From assembly GCA_030148505.1 (NCBI GenBank), contig JASBTI010000040.1, positions 1 through 50,537 of the forward strand: a DNA stretch of 50,537 bases. Direction: 5' to 3'. A program made the position numbers and the translations under genes. Below the pieces are notes generated by a model that worked only from the letters and a program-made list of their open reading frames with translations, ran no database searches and was not told the DNA's origin. This document shows, piece after piece, positions 10,584-20,125 of this stretch. Source of the stretch: Rhodanobacter sp. GTDB taxonomy: Bacteria > Pseudomonadota > Gammaproteobacteria > Xanthomonadales > Rhodanobacteraceae. Position 1 is the stretch's first letter. Each line of letters opens with the position of its first letter.

Positions 10584-13454
10584 CTACGCCTCCGGTTCAC
10601 CCCTGTAAGCCTCGATCGGGATGCATGCGCACATGATGTTCTTGTCACCGTAGACATTGTCGACGCGTGCGACCGGGGCCCAGTATTTCTGCGATCTCAG
10701 CGTGGAAAGCGGGAACGCTGCCAGCTCGCGGGAGTAGACGTGTTTCCACTCGCTGGCCGAGACCATGGTCGCGGTATGTGGCGCATGCTTGAGCGGGTTG
10801 TCGTCGCGGTCGAGCTTGCCTTCCTCGATGGCGCGAATCTCGTCGCGGATCTGGATCATCGCGTCGATAAATCGATCCAGTTCGTGCTGCGATTCGCTTT
10901 CGGTCGGCTCCACCATCAGCGTGCCGGAGACCGGAAAGCTCAGGGTGGGCGCATGGAAGCCGAAGTCGATCAGACGTTTTGCCACGTCCTCGGCGCCGAT
11001 GCCAGTGGCGTCTTTGAGCGGGCGAAGATCAAGAATGCACTCATGCGCCACCAGTCCGTTGCGGCCGGTATACAGGGTGGCATAGTGCGGTGCCAGCCGC
11101 TTGGCGATGTAGTTGGCATTGAGCAGGGCGACCTGGGTAGCCTTGCGCAGGCCCTGGTTTCCCATCATGGTGATGTACATCCAGCTGATCGGCAGGATGC
11201 TGGCCGAGCCGTAGCTGGCCGCACTGACCATGCCGACGCAGCCTTCGCCGCCCAGCAGCTTGGGCAGGAACGGCGCCAGGTGAGACTTGACCGCACAAGG
11301 GCCGACGCCGGGGCCGCCGCCACCGTGCGGAATGCAGAAGGTCTTGTGCAGATTGAGGTGCGACACGTCCGAACCCCACTTGCCGGGCTTGGCCACGCCG
11401 ACCAGCGCGTTCATGTTGGCGCCGTCGGTATAGACCTGACCGCCGTGGGCATGCACGATCTCACAGATCGCCACGATGTCTTCCTCGAACACGCCATGCG
11501 TGGACGGGTAGGTAATCATCAGCGCGGCGAGGCGATCAGCGTATTTCTCAGCGGTGCGGCGGATATCGTCCATGTCGACATTGCCGTTGGCATCGCACTT
11601 GGTCACCACCACCTGCATGCCGCACATCTGCGCAGAGGCGGGATTGGTGCCATGGGCGGATTCGGGGATCAGGCAGATGTCCCGATGCGCTTCGCCGCGC
11701 GAACGGTGGTAGGCGCGGATCGCCAGTAGGCCGGCGTACTCGCCTTGGGCGCCGGAGTTCGGCTGCAGGCTTACTGCATCGTAGCCGGTACACTCGACCA
11801 GCATCGCCTCGAGGCTTTCGATGAGCTCCTTGTAGCCGGCGGTCTGCGTAGCCGGTGCCAGCGGATGGATATTGCCGAACTCGGGCCAGGTCACCGGAAT
11901 CATTTCGGCGGTGGCATTGAGTTTCATGGTGCACGAACCGAGCGGGATCATCGTGCGATCCATCGCCAGATCCTTGTCGGCCAGCGAACGCATGTAGCGC
12001 AGCAGTTCATGTTCGCTATGGTGCGTGTTGAACACCGGGTGGGTGAGGAAGGCACTACGTCGCTCGAGACCGGCGGGCAGGGCATCGGCGGCAACGGCAT
12101 CCAGCGCATCGATGCTGTCGATCTCGATGCCGAACAGCCCTGCCAGCCGGATCACATCGTCACGGGTGGTGGTTTCGTCCAGACTGATGCCGACGCTGGT
12201 ATCGTCGATTACCCGCAAATTCATCCGCGAAGCCAGCGCCCGGGCATGCAGCTCGGCAGCCTTGATGCCGTCAACCCGCAAGGTGTCAAAGAAACTGTCG
12301 GCCACGGCGATACCTGCTGCCCTCAGCGCAGCGGCCAGGATCGTCGCGAGGCGATGGGTGCGACGGGCGATCCTGATCAGCCCTTCAGGGCCGTGGTAGA
12401 CCGCGTACATGCTGGCCATTACCGCCAGCAGCACTTGCGCGGTGCAGATATTGGAGGTGGCCTTCTCGCGGCGGATGTGCTGCTCGCGAGTCTGCAGCGT
12501 AAGCCGGTAGGCCTGCTTGCCCTCCGCATCCAGTGAGACGCCAATCAACCGCCCCGGCATCGAGCGCTTGTAGGCATCGCGGCAGGCCATGAACGCGGCA
12601 TGCGGACCGCCGTTGCCAAACGGCACGCCGAAACGCTGGCTGTTGCCGACCACGATATCGGCGCCCCATTCACCGGGGGCGGCGATCAGGGTCAGCGCGA
12701 GCAGGTCAGTAGCCACCGCCACCAGTGCGCCACGGGCGTGGGCGGCCTCGGCCAACGCCTTGTAGTCGTTGATGCGGCCAAACGTATTCGGGTATTGCAG
12801 CAGCACGCCGAAGCTTTCCAGGGTGGCGCCGTCGGCGTCATCACCGACATGCAGCTCGATGCCCAGTGCTTCGGCGCGGGTCCTGACCACTTCCAGCGTC
12901 TGGGGGTGCACGCCATTGGACACGAAGAACACGTTCGACTTCGACTTGCACGAACGCCTGGCCAGGGTCATCGCTTCGGCCGCAGCCGTGGCTTCGTCGA
13001 GCAGGGAGGCATTGGCGATCTCCATGCCGGTGAGCTCGGCACACAGTGTCTGAAAGTTGATCAGCGCCTCCATCCGGCCCTGCGATATCTCGGCCTGATA
13101 CGGCGTGTACGCGGTGTACCAGGCGGGGTTCTCCAGGATGTTGCGCAGGATGACGTTGGGCGTGTGCGTGCCGTAATAGCCTTGACCGATGAAACTGCGG
13201 AATACCTGGTTCTTGTCCGCAATGGCGCGGATTTTCGCGAGCGCCTCGACCTCGGTGATCGCCGTCGGCAATGCCAGCGGCGCCGCCGATTTGATCTTGC
13301 CTGGCACGATCGCGTCGGTCATGGCGTCGAGCGAGGTATGGCCTATCACGGCAAGCATCTGGGCGATCTCGGTATCGTTCGGCCCGATGTGACGCTCGAT
13401 GAAGGCGTGGTGGTGCTCGAGATCGCGCAGGGAGGGGGAGCTGTTCTGAGTCAT
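10584..13454 (-). CDS. gcvP: Glycine dehydrogenase (decarboxylating), P-protein of the glycine cleavage system
   Basis: A 956-residue PLP enzyme that decarboxylates glycine and passes the aminomethyl group to lipoylated GcvH. Both ancestral halves are present in one chain. The N-terminal half has AFIERHIGP and [14 protein letters not shown]. The C-terminal half has the PLP site [18 protein letters not shown], with the Schiff-base lysine at about K704. Length matches single-chain GcvP. Two in-frame ATGs exist (13466 and 13454); [13 protein letters not shown] from the second fits the family better, and neither has a clear Shine-Dalgarno sequence. gcvT and gcvH are not adjacent. A tandem glycine riboswitch directly upstream indicates induction by glycine. 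Confidence 0.97.
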   Translation of the reverse strand: MTQNSSPSLRDLEHHHAFIERHIGPNDTEIAQMLAVIGHTSLDAMTDAIVPGKIKSAAPLALPTAITEVEALAKIRAIADKNQVFRSFIGQGYYGTHTPNVILRNILENPAWYTAYTPYQAEISQGRMEALINFQTLCAELTGMEIANASLLDEATAAAEAMTLARRSCKSKSNVFFVSNGVHPQTLEVVRTRAEALGIELHVGDDADGATLESFGVLLQYPNTFGRINDYKALAEAAHARGALVAVATDLLALTLIAAPGEWGADIVVGNSQRFGVPFGNGGPHAAFMACRDAYKRSMPGRLIGVSLDAEGKQAYRLTLQTREQHIRREKATSNICTAQVLLAVMASMYAVYHGPEGLIRIARRTHRLATILAAALRAAGIAVADSFFDTLRVDGIKAAELHARALASRMNLRVIDDTSVGISLDETTTRDDVIRLAGLFGIEIDSIDALDAVAADALPAGLERRSAFLTHPVFNTHHSEHELLRYMRSLADKDLAMDRTMIPLGSCTMKLNATAEMIPVTWPEFGNIHPLAPATQTAGYKELIESLEAMLVECTGYDAVSLQPNSGAQGEYAGLLAIRAYHRSRGEAHRDICLIPESAHGTNPASAQMCGMQVVVTKCDANGNVDMDDIRRTAEKYADRLAALMITYPSTHGVFEEDIVAICEIVHAHGGQVYTDGANMNALVGVAKPGKWGSDVSHLNLHKTFCIPHGGGGPGVGPCAVKSHLAPFLPKLLGGEGCVGMVSAASYGSASILPISWMYITMMGNQGLRKATQVALLNANYIAKRLAPHYATLYTGRNGLVAHECILDLRPLKDATGIGAEDVAKRLIDFGFHAPTLSFPVSGTLMVEPTESESQHELDRFIDAMIQIRDEIRAIEEGKLDRDDNPLKHAPHTATMVSASEWKHVYSRELAAFPLSTLRSQKYWAPVARVDNVYGDKNIMCACIPIEAYRGEPEA

Positions 13455-13497
13455 TAACAAGGGCATCCGCAGACAACGTGCCGTGCCGCACGCGGGG

Positions 13498-13694
13498 CGC
13501 CCCTCTGTCCTTTTGCCTGAGAGTTTGGAAGTTCATGGATGATTTCCACGAACTTCGTGCCCCTTCGGCGCCGGATCGAACCGGTCTCTCCAGAGTGTTG
13601 ACGCGTGATGGTATGGGGCCTGAGCGATTACGGGCGTTGCGTCTTCGGCAGCGGGGCCGGCCCGGTCGGGGTCGCCCGCTTCTCCCACCAAGCG
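13498..13694 (-). promoter_or_regulatory. Tandem glycine riboswitch upstream of gcvP
   Basis: Read on the minus strand, two glycine-aptamer cores follow one another. The first (about 13694-13602) has GGTGGGAGAAGCGGG, GCCGAAGACGCAA and CGCTCAGGCCCC. The second (about 13597-13501) has CTCTGGAGAGACCGG, GCCGAAGGGGCA and CTCTCAGGCAAAAGGACAG, which is nearly the textbook sequence. The two lie a few bases apart, as expected for the cooperative type. The second aptamer ends about 45 bases before the gcvP start. No terminator hairpin with a T-run lies in between, so translational control or an on-switch without an intrinsic terminator is likely. Confidence 0.93.
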
Positions 13695-13706
13695 TTTACC
13701 GGGGTA

Positions 13707-13712
13707 ATTATA
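13707..13712 (-). promoter_or_regulatory. Consensus -10 box of the riboswitch-gcvP transcript
   Basis: The minus strand reads TATAAT about 13 bases before the first aptamer, the right distance for transcription to start just ahead of it. No convincing -35 hexamer was seen at 16-18 bases. Confidence 0.6.
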
Positions 13713-13821
13713 CAGAGGTCGCCGCCGGATCGCTGTCCGACTCATTGGCAGCTGTTAAAGATCACCGAACTTCGGCCGTTAGCTTGGTGTTCCCTGGTCG
13801 GGGGGCTTTCGTCGGCGCATC

Positions 13822-15912
13822 ATGATCGAAAACTATCATTACAGCCTCGCCCTGCTTGCCTTCGTGGTGGCGATCATGCTGGCTTACCAGGCGCTGGATA
13901 CTGGCGTGCGAATAGCCGCGTCGCGTGAGCCCGGACACCGCGTATTGTGGCTGGTAGTGGGGACGCCAACCATGGGTATCGGCCTGTTGGGGATGCATTT
14001 TGTGGGAATGCTTTCCTGGATGCCCAGTCCCATTGGGACATTCAGTCCGCTATGGGGAGTGGCAGCGGCGGTGGCGGCGATGGTGACCAGCTACGGTTTG
14101 TTGCGATTGGGCTCTACGGTTTCGATGACATCGACGGATGTGACCCTGGGCGCTTTTGCGGTGGGCATCGCCGTGGTGGCGATGCACTATCTGAATCTGG
14201 CCTCCATCGGCGTCTATCCCGGTTTTACGGAACTGTTCTGGCGTACCGCGGTGACCATTGCCTGCGGTGTACTTGCCTTGTTCATTACCGTTCGGGTACT
14301 GCGCGCCACGCGCTATCCGCGCCGGGAGCGGTGGTTTTTGCGGCGTCTACTGACGGCTATCTGCATGGCGATGCTGGTCAGTCCGCTGATGCATGTGGCC
14401 TTGGGGGCGGCGATCCTGCCACTGCATCTGGCGCCGGTTCCCCAGGCCTCGTCTGCGCTGTTGTGGCTTGGTAGTACGGTTGGCTTTTTGAGCCTCTTTA
14501 TGATGTTCGCCGTGGTGGCGCTTTCACACCATGGAACACGACTGTTCCTGCGGGCGCAACGCTTGTCGGGTTCGGTGGATCGGCTGCATGACCGGATCGA
14601 ACATCTGGCCCTGCACGACCCGCTAACGGGACTGCCGAATCGGACGATGCTGGTCCGGCAGATCGATCATGCGCTGATCGATGCCCGCGCCGGGGCAGGT
14701 CATCTAGCGGTGATTTATCTTGATCTGGATGGCTTCAAGACCATCAATGACACCTTGGGTCACGCCTTCGGCGACGATTTGTTGCGAGCAGTCGCGCAAC
14801 GCTTGGAGCTGCACTTGCGCAGTGGCAGTCTGGCCCGATTCGGCGGTGATGAATTTGTCGCGATACTTGATCGTATGCGCAGCCCCGAATCGGCTCTCGT
14901 CATTGTCGAGCGACTGATCCATGCGATGCAGCAGGACTTCCTCGTCAATGGAACCGCCGTCCGGGTGACACCCAGCGTGGGGTTGGCTTTCTATCCCCAG
15001 GATGGTGACAACGTCGAGGATTTGATAGCGCATGCCGACGTGGCGATGTATGGCACCAAGGAGGCCGGTCGCAACGGCTATCGCGTATACGACGTCTCCA
15101 TGCAGCAGAGGGCGACGCGCATACTCGCCGTCCAGCATGGGTTGCGGACTGCCATCGAAGACGGTTCGCTGTCATTGCATTTTCAGCCCAAGCACGACGG
15201 ACCCAGTGGTATTGTTGTCGGTGCCGAGGCATTGGCGCGCTGGCGACATCCGGAACTCGGCGTGGTTTCGCCGGACGAATTTATCGCGGTAGCCGAGCGC
15301 AGCGGTCAGATCGTCAAGCTGGGCGAATGGGTGATCCGCGAGACCTGTCGCCAACTTTGCGAGTGGCGTGATCGTGGGCTGCCGGTGATTCGGGTCGCCA
15401 TCAACCTTTCGCCCTTGCAGATGAATCAGCCGGACATGCTGGACATGGCCTGCCGTATCGTCAGCGATGCCGGCCTGATGCCAGCGCAGATCATGTTCGA
15501 AATGACCGAAAGTCTGGCCATGCAGGACGCCGAGCGCACCACGAACTTGCTGCGCGAGTTCCGTGAACGGGGGTTCGATTTTGCCATCGACGACTTTGGT
15601 ACCGGTTACTCCAGCCTGGCCTACCTGCAGAAATTTCAGGCTCGTCAGCTGAAGATCGATCGCTTTTTCATCCAGGCATTGGACCAGGGTGGACCCGAGG
15701 CCATGGCGATCATCACGGCAATTATCGCATTGGCCCATACCTTGAACATGGAGGTCGTGGCCGAAGGCGTCGAGACCACGGAGCAAGCGGAGCAACTACG
15801 CAGCTTGGGATGTGATCAAATTCAAGGGTTCCTGTTGTCGAAACCCATGCCGCCATCGGAGTTTGAACGCCGCTGCCTGACTCTCGACATGCGCATGCTG
15901 GAAGAGGTCTGA
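13822..15912 (+). CDS. MHYT-GGDEF-EAL membrane cyclic-di-GMP protein
   Basis: A 696-residue protein with three parts. An N-terminal seven-helix MHYT sensor (about 1-240) shows its repeated Met-His signatures: GMHFVGM near 58, AMHYLNL near 120 and LMHV near 189. These are proposed to bind a metal or diatomic gas. A diguanylate cyclase domain carries an intact GGDEF at 341-345. A phosphodiesterase domain carries intact EAL (469-471), DDFGTG (590-595) and EGVET. Both catalytic motifs look functional. The inhibitory RxxD site before GGDEF reads R-S-G-S (333-336), so product inhibition is probably lost. It is divergent from the gcvP riboswitch. The start is the ATG before the first helix, without a clear Shine-Dalgarno sequence. 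Confidence 0.93.
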   Translation: MIENYHYSLALLAFVVAIMLAYQALDTGVRIAASREPGHRVLWLVVGTPTMGIGLLGMHFVGMLSWMPSPIGTFSPLWGVAAAVAAMVTSYGLLRLGSTVSMTSTDVTLGAFAVGIAVVAMHYLNLASIGVYPGFTELFWRTAVTIACGVLALFITVRVLRATRYPRRERWFLRRLLTAICMAMLVSPLMHVALGAAILPLHLAPVPQASSALLWLGSTVGFLSLFMMFAVVALSHHGTRLFLRAQRLSGSVDRLHDRIEHLALHDPLTGLPNRTMLVRQIDHALIDARAGAGHLAVIYLDLDGFKTINDTLGHAFGDDLLRAVAQRLELHLRSGSLARFGGDEFVAILDRMRSPESALVIVERLIHAMQQDFLVNGTAVRVTPSVGLAFYPQDGDNVEDLIAHADVAMYGTKEAGRNGYRVYDVSMQQRATRILAVQHGLRTAIEDGSLSLHFQPKHDGPSGIVVGAEALARWRHPELGVVSPDEFIAVAERSGQIVKLGEWVIRETCRQLCEWRDRGLPVIRVAINLSPLQMNQPDMLDMACRIVSDAGLMPAQIMFEMTESLAMQDAERTTNLLREFRERGFDFAIDDFGTGYSSLAYLQKFQARQLKIDRFFIQALDQGGPEAMAIITAIIALAHTLNMEVVAEGVETTEQAEQLRSLGCDQIQGFLLSKPMPPSEFERRCLTLDMRMLEEV

Positions 15913-16094
15913 ATGCGGGAGTCGTGATTCATCTCGAAGGCATCGATACCGGTGGTACGGCGTTGCATAGGGATCGAATCGATGTAGCAGTTTTGCGAGT
16001 CGCCTCGGTATCGTCGTCCTGATGGTCATGCATCCCCGTGGCTTAGGGCCGGCAAAGGCGAGGATCCGCCACAAGCTGTCGTTCTCAGCTCCCC

Positions 16095-16130
16095 GAAAAA
16101 ACGAAAGCCGCCATGAAAGGCGGCCTTCGT
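16095..16130 (-). terminator. Terminator of tRNA-Leu
   Basis: On the minus strand a GCCGCC/GGCGGC stem with flanking pairs is followed by a T-rich run (TTTCGTTTTTTC), starting about 10 bases after the tRNA 3' end. Confidence 0.75.
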
Positions 16131-16137
16131 TTACAAT

Positions 16138-16224
16138 TGGTGCCCAGAAGAGGACTCGAACCTCCACGGAGTTGCCCCCGCTAGCACCTGAAGCTAGTGC
16201 GTCTACCAATTCCGCCACCTGGGC
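16138..16224 (-). tRNA. tRNA-Leu (anticodon CAG)
   Basis: An 87-base class II tRNA. The acceptor stem is GCCCAGG with TCTGGGC, discriminator A, and an encoded CCA. The D-arm includes GGCGGAATTGGTAGACGC, typical of tRNA-Leu. The anticodon stem CTAGC/GCTAG holds the loop TTCAGGT. A long variable arm (GGGGGCAACTCC) and T-arm GGTTCGAGTCC follow. Confidence 0.97.
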
Positions 16225-16261
16225 AGGTGTCACACCGCTCCGAGAGCTGCGTGAGCCGCGT

Positions 16262-16290
16262 AATGTAGGCATCCCACGCTCCCTTGTCAA
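16262..16290 (-). promoter_or_regulatory. Promoter of tRNA-Leu (TTGACA-17-TACATT)
   Basis: On the minus strand a perfect -35 TTGACA (16290-16285) is separated by 17 bases from TACATT (16267-16262). The predicted start lies about 30 bases upstream of the mature tRNA 5' end. It occupies the gap shared with the divergent rnr gene. Confidence 0.85.
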
Positions 16291-16356
16291 CTCTTTTCAC
16301 CCCCGATTACACGCGTCGTGTCATTCTTCACACCGCGCACATCCCAAGGATATTTA

Positions 16357-19044
16357 GTGACCAGAAAAACCCCCACCCCACCCGGCAAAGGCCGCGGTGC
16401 CGGATCGAACAAAGCCACCGCCAAAGCGACTGGCGGCAAAGCGCGCAAGGGCACGGCGGGAGGACAACGCAACAAGGCTGCCGCAGGCGCCCGGCGTGAC
16501 CCGCAAGCTGAACGCGAGGCACGGCGCTACGAGCGTCCGATTCCCAGTCGCGAGGCGATCCTCGGCCTGCTTGAAGAGCGTGCTGAGCTGTTGTCCGAGG
16601 CCCGTATCGCCGAGGCCATGGAGCTGCATGACGACATCGATATCGAAGCGTTGCGCAAGCGGCTGGCGGCGATGGTCCGTGACGGCCAGTTGCTGCTGGG
16701 TCGACGCGGCGGGTATGCGCCCGCGCAAAAGCTCGACCTGATCGCCGGGGTCGTGCTCGCTAATGCCGAGGGCTATGGCTTCCTGCGGCCAGACGCAGGC
16801 GGTGAGGACCTGTACCTTTCCCCTCAGCAGATGCGCACGGTGCTGCACGGCGACAAGGTGTTGGCCAGTGTGGTGGGAATCGACCGGCGTGGGCGTCGCC
16901 AGGGCGCGATTGCCGAGGTGTTGCAGCGACGCTCGCCGCGACTGGTCGGGCGCGTGGTGGTCGAAAACGGGGTTACGGTGGTGGCACCGGACGACCGTCG
17001 CCTGCATCAGGACATTTTGATCCCGCCCGGACAAGAGCAGGAAGCGGCTGCCGGGCAGATCGTGGTGGTCGAGATCATTGAGCCGCCGACCCAGCATCGC
17101 GGGCCGCTTGGCGCGATACGCGCAGTGCTCGGCGAGCGTCTGCAGCCCTCGCTGTTGGTGGAGATGGCGATCGCCAGCCACGATTTGCCCCATGAGTGGC
17201 CTGCAGACGTGTTGCGTGATGCTGCCCAGGTCGATGCGCAGGTGACTGCGGCCGAGCGCGAGGGTCGCACCGATATCCGCAAGTTGCCGTTGGTTACCAT
17301 CGACGGTGCCGATGCCCGCGATTTCGACGACGCGGTCTACGCCGAGCCGAAACGCGGCGGCGGCTTCCGCTTGATTGTGGCGATCGCCGATGTGTCGCAT
17401 TACGTGCAGGTCGGCAATGCATTGGATCGCGAGGCCTTCGAGCGCAGTACGTCAACCTATTTTCCGGGGTTTGTGGTGCCGATGTTGCCGGAAACGTTGT
17501 CCAATGGCATCTGTTCACTGATGCCCAAGGTCGAACGGCTTTGCATGGTCTGCGACATGACGGTTGACGCCGACGGTGCGGTCAGCAAGGCGAAATTCTA
17601 TGATGCGGTGATGCGTTCGCACGCCAGGCTTACCTACGACAAGGTGTGGCAGGTGGTCGGTTTGAAAGACGCCGACGCACGGCATGAAGTGGCTGAGGTG
17701 CTGCCGCAACTGGAGCACCTGCATGCGCTGTACAAGCTGATGGCGGCGCAGCGCAAGCGCCGTGGTGCCATCGATTTCGAGACGCCGGAGGTGAAGTTCC
17801 GTCTCGACCAGACGGGTAACGTGGAGTCGATGGGTGCGAGCGAGCGCAACGACGCCCACAAGCTGATCGAAGAATGCATGATCGCCGCCAATGTGCAGGC
17901 AGCGCTGTTTCTGGAGAAAAAGAAGATTCCCGCGCTGTTCCGCGCTCACGAGCCCCCGCCGGCGGAAAAATACGAAGATCTTCAGCAATTCCTGCGCGAG
18001 TTCAAGTTGAGCATGCCGCCACTGGCCGACGTCACCCCGGGAGACTATGCGGAGGTGCTGCGGATGGTGCGCGAGCGGCCGGAACGTGAACTGATCCAGT
18101 CGGTATTGCTGCGTTCGCAGAGCATGGCGGCCTATCAACCCGACAATCGTGGGCACTTCGGGCTGTCGCTGCAGGCGTATGCGCATTTCACTTCGCCGAT
18201 TCGACGTTATCCGGATTTGCTGGTGCACCGGGCGATTCGCTACGCCTTGCGCGGCGGCAAACCGGCAGGTTACAGCTATAGCCCCACCGAGATGTCGGCC
18301 ATGGCAGTGCATTGTTCACAGCGCGAGCGACGCGCCGAAGAGGCCGAGCGTGATGTCGATGAACGTTTCAAATGCGCCTGGATGTCCAAGCATGTCGGTA
18401 GTGAATTCGACGGCGTGGTGGCTGGCGTGACGTCGTTCGGCCTGTTCGTCGAACTGGATGAGTCGAAGGTCTCCGGGTTGGTGCATATCAGCCAGCTGGC
18501 CAATGATTACTACCATTTCGACGCGGTACGCAAACTGCTCAAAGGCGAACGTACCGGCACCCAGTTCCGCCTCGGTGACCATGTACGGGTACAGGTGCTG
18601 CGCGCCAGTCTGGAGGATCGCAAGATCGACTTCAGAATGGTCGCCCCTCGCGAACGTGCAGCCGCACCGACCGGCACGGCGAAGGCATACGACTATGCAG
18701 CCGGTGGCGAGCGTTACTCGCTACCCAAGAAAGCCGAAGCTGGCCTCAAACCCTCGGGTATGTTTGGCAAGGCCGCCAAGGCGATCGGTCGAGCCTTCGG
18801 TCGCAAGGAAGCTGCCACTACGGTCCCGGAGACAGCCGATTTGGGCGATAATCCACCCTCGCGTTCCAGGACCGGCCGCGACCGACTTTCGGGTCAGAAG
18901 TCGCCAACCCGGACTCCCACCAAAGCCGGTGCCCGGCGCGAGTTGCCCGCCACCGGCAAGGGGCGAGGGACGCCGCCGCCCGCGAATGCCACCGCGCCAA
19001 AGAAAACCACGCGTCGCAAACCGAAACCGAAAGGCAAGTCATGA
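16357..19044 (+). CDS. rnr: Ribonuclease R
   Basis: A processive 3'-5' exoribonuclease of the RNB family (895 residues from this start) that degrades structured RNA and matures rRNA. Domains in order are: a basic low-complexity N-terminus (about 1-55); a helix-turn-helix and cold-shock domains (GYGFLRPDAGGEDLYLS); the RNB catalytic core with DGADARDFDDAVYAEP; an S1 domain (FDGVVAGVTSFGLFVELDES); and a long Lys/Arg/Pro-rich C-terminal tail. The GTG at 16357 is preferred because AAGGA at 16346-16350 precedes it by six bases. A GTG at 16318 is in frame but has no such site. At 895 residues it exceeds E. coli RNase R (813) because of both basic tails. It overlaps rlmB by four bases. Confidence 0.95.
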   Translation: MTRKTPTPPGKGRGAGSNKATAKATGGKARKGTAGGQRNKAAAGARRDPQAEREARRYERPIPSREAILGLLEERAELLSEARIAEAMELHDDIDIEALRKRLAAMVRDGQLLLGRRGGYAPAQKLDLIAGVVLANAEGYGFLRPDAGGEDLYLSPQQMRTVLHGDKVLASVVGIDRRGRRQGAIAEVLQRRSPRLVGRVVVENGVTVVAPDDRRLHQDILIPPGQEQEAAAGQIVVVEIIEPPTQHRGPLGAIRAVLGERLQPSLLVEMAIASHDLPHEWPADVLRDAAQVDAQVTAAEREGRTDIRKLPLVTIDGADARDFDDAVYAEPKRGGGFRLIVAIADVSHYVQVGNALDREAFERSTSTYFPGFVVPMLPETLSNGICSLMPKVERLCMVCDMTVDADGAVSKAKFYDAVMRSHARLTYDKVWQVVGLKDADARHEVAEVLPQLEHLHALYKLMAAQRKRRGAIDFETPEVKFRLDQTGNVESMGASERNDAHKLIEECMIAANVQAALFLEKKKIPALFRAHEPPPAEKYEDLQQFLREFKLSMPPLADVTPGDYAEVLRMVRERPERELIQSVLLRSQSMAAYQPDNRGHFGLSLQAYAHFTSPIRRYPDLLVHRAIRYALRGGKPAGYSYSPTEMSAMAVHCSQRERRAEEAERDVDERFKCAWMSKHVGSEFDGVVAGVTSFGLFVELDESKVSGLVHISQLANDYYHFDAVRKLLKGERTGTQFRLGDHVRVQVLRASLEDRKIDFRMVAPRERAAAPTGTAKAYDYAAGGERYSLPKKAEAGLKPSGMFGKAAKAIGRAFGRKEAATTVPETADLGDNPPSRSRTGRDRLSGQKSPTRTPTKAGARRELPATGKGRGTPPPANATAPKKTTRRKPKPKGKS

Positions 19045-19787
19045 GTGAAAGCTGGATCGTCGGGATCAATCCGGTCGAAGGCGCCCTGAGCAACGATGCC
19101 GAGCGTGTGCTTGAACTGCTCGTCGAGCAGGGACAGCGCAACGCGCGCGTTCAGGAGCTGGCCGATCGGGCAAAAGCCTTGGGGATTCCCGTGCAGCGCC
19201 GCACCCGTGACCAGCTGGAAAAGCTGGCCGGTGAGGCGCGGCATCAGGGCGTGGCCGCGCGCTACGAAGCTCCGGCGCAGGCACATGAAAACGACCTGGC
19301 TGCGCTGCTGCAGCGCGACGGTGGCGACGCCTTGGTGCTGGTACTCGACGGTGTCACCGATCCTCATAATCTCGGCGCCTGCCTGCGCAGTGCGGCAGCG
19401 GCCAAGGTTACGGCGGTGATCGTGCCAAAGGACCGGGCCGTCGGATTGACGCCGGTAGTACGCCGGGCTTCGGCTGGAGGTGCTGACCGCGTGCCGCTGA
19501 TCGCGGTAACCAACCTGGCCCGCACCTTGCGCGAGCTGAAGGATGCTGGCGTCTGGATTACCGGTCTGGAAGGGGGGACGGAAACGTCGCTTTATGCTGT
19601 CGACCTGAAAGGCCCGGTGGCGGTGGTTCTTGGGGGCGAGGGTGACGGTATGCGTCGGCTCACCCGCGAGCTATGTGATTTTGTGGCGAAAATTCCGATG
19701 CCCGGAAGCATGGAAAGCCTCAATGTATCCGTTGCGGCCGGTATCGTATTATTCGAGACCTTGCGTCAAAGGAGCAATCCACGATGA
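19041..19787 (+). CDS. rlmB: 23S rRNA (guanosine-2'-O-)-methyltransferase RlmB
   Basis: A 248-residue SPOUT methyltransferase that modifies the ribose of G2251 in the 23S rRNA P loop. An N-terminal L30e-like substrate domain (about 1-80, GINPVEGAL) is followed by the knotted SPOUT domain. Its three motifs are DGVTDPHNLGACLRSA, VLGGEGDGMRRL and IPMPGSMESLNVSVAAGI. Start and stop codons overlap both neighbours by four bases (ATGA), the mark of translational coupling in rnr-rlmB-membrane protein. Confidence 0.95.
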   Translation: MSESWIVGINPVEGALSNDAERVLELLVEQGQRNARVQELADRAKALGIPVQRRTRDQLEKLAGEARHQGVAARYEAPAQAHENDLAALLQRDGGDALVLVLDGVTDPHNLGACLRSAAAAKVTAVIVPKDRAVGLTPVVRRASAGGADRVPLIAVTNLARTLRELKDAGVWITGLEGGTETSLYAVDLKGPVAVVLGGEGDGMRRLTRELCDFVAKIPMPGSMESLNVSVAAGIVLFETLRQRSNPR

Positions 19788-20077
19788 CGTTTCCATGGTA
19801 CGACTTGGCGGGTTATCTGGGCGTGGCACTGGTGTTGCTGGCCTTTTTGCTGTTGCAGGCACACAAGCTGCGCGGCAACGGTTTGATCTATCAACTGATG
19901 AACGTGATCGGGGCGATCGGCGTGATTCTGTCGCTTTCATTCGGACAGGGGCCGATCAACTGGCCGGCATTTCTGATGCAGCTGGCCTGGATCGTCATTG
20001 GCGTCTTTGGCATGGTGCATGCCACCGACATGCGCCGCAAGGCCCGTGAGGAAGGGCGCAAGCTGCCCTGGTGGTGA
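19784..20077 (+). CDS. Small membrane protein, CBU_0592-like
   Basis: A 97-residue protein with three predicted membrane helices: residues 7-27 (LAGYLGVALVLLAFLLLQ), 36-53 (YQLMNVIGAIGVILSLSF) and 58-78 (WPAFLMQLAWIVIGVFGMV). The arrangement resembles the small CBU_0592-type family of unknown function. A basic C-terminal tail (RRKAREEGRK) would lie in the cytoplasm. Its ATG overlaps the rlmB stop by four bases, so it is the last gene of the rnr-rlmB operon. A function cannot be assigned. Confidence 0.8.
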   Translation: MTFPWYDLAGYLGVALVLLAFLLLQAHKLRGNGLIYQLMNVIGAIGVILSLSFGQGPINWPAFLMQLAWIVIGVFGMVHATDMRRKAREEGRKLPWW

Positions 20078-20090
20078 GTAGCTGAGGTCA

Positions 20091-20120
20091 GCGTCGGCGA
20101 GCGCTCCGCGACGCCGACGT
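20091..20120. terminator. Hairpin between convergent genes (weak terminator candidate)
   Basis: GTCGGCG and CGCCGAC pair across a 12-base loop between the membrane-protein gene and convergent phoU. There is no T-run on either side, so termination would be inefficient or Rho-assisted. Confidence 0.3.
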
Positions 20121-20125
20121 CATGC

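Noticed and set aside
16318..16356. Longer start for RNase R at the GTG of 16318
   Set aside because: No ribosome site there, whereas AAGGA stands six bases before the GTG at 16357.
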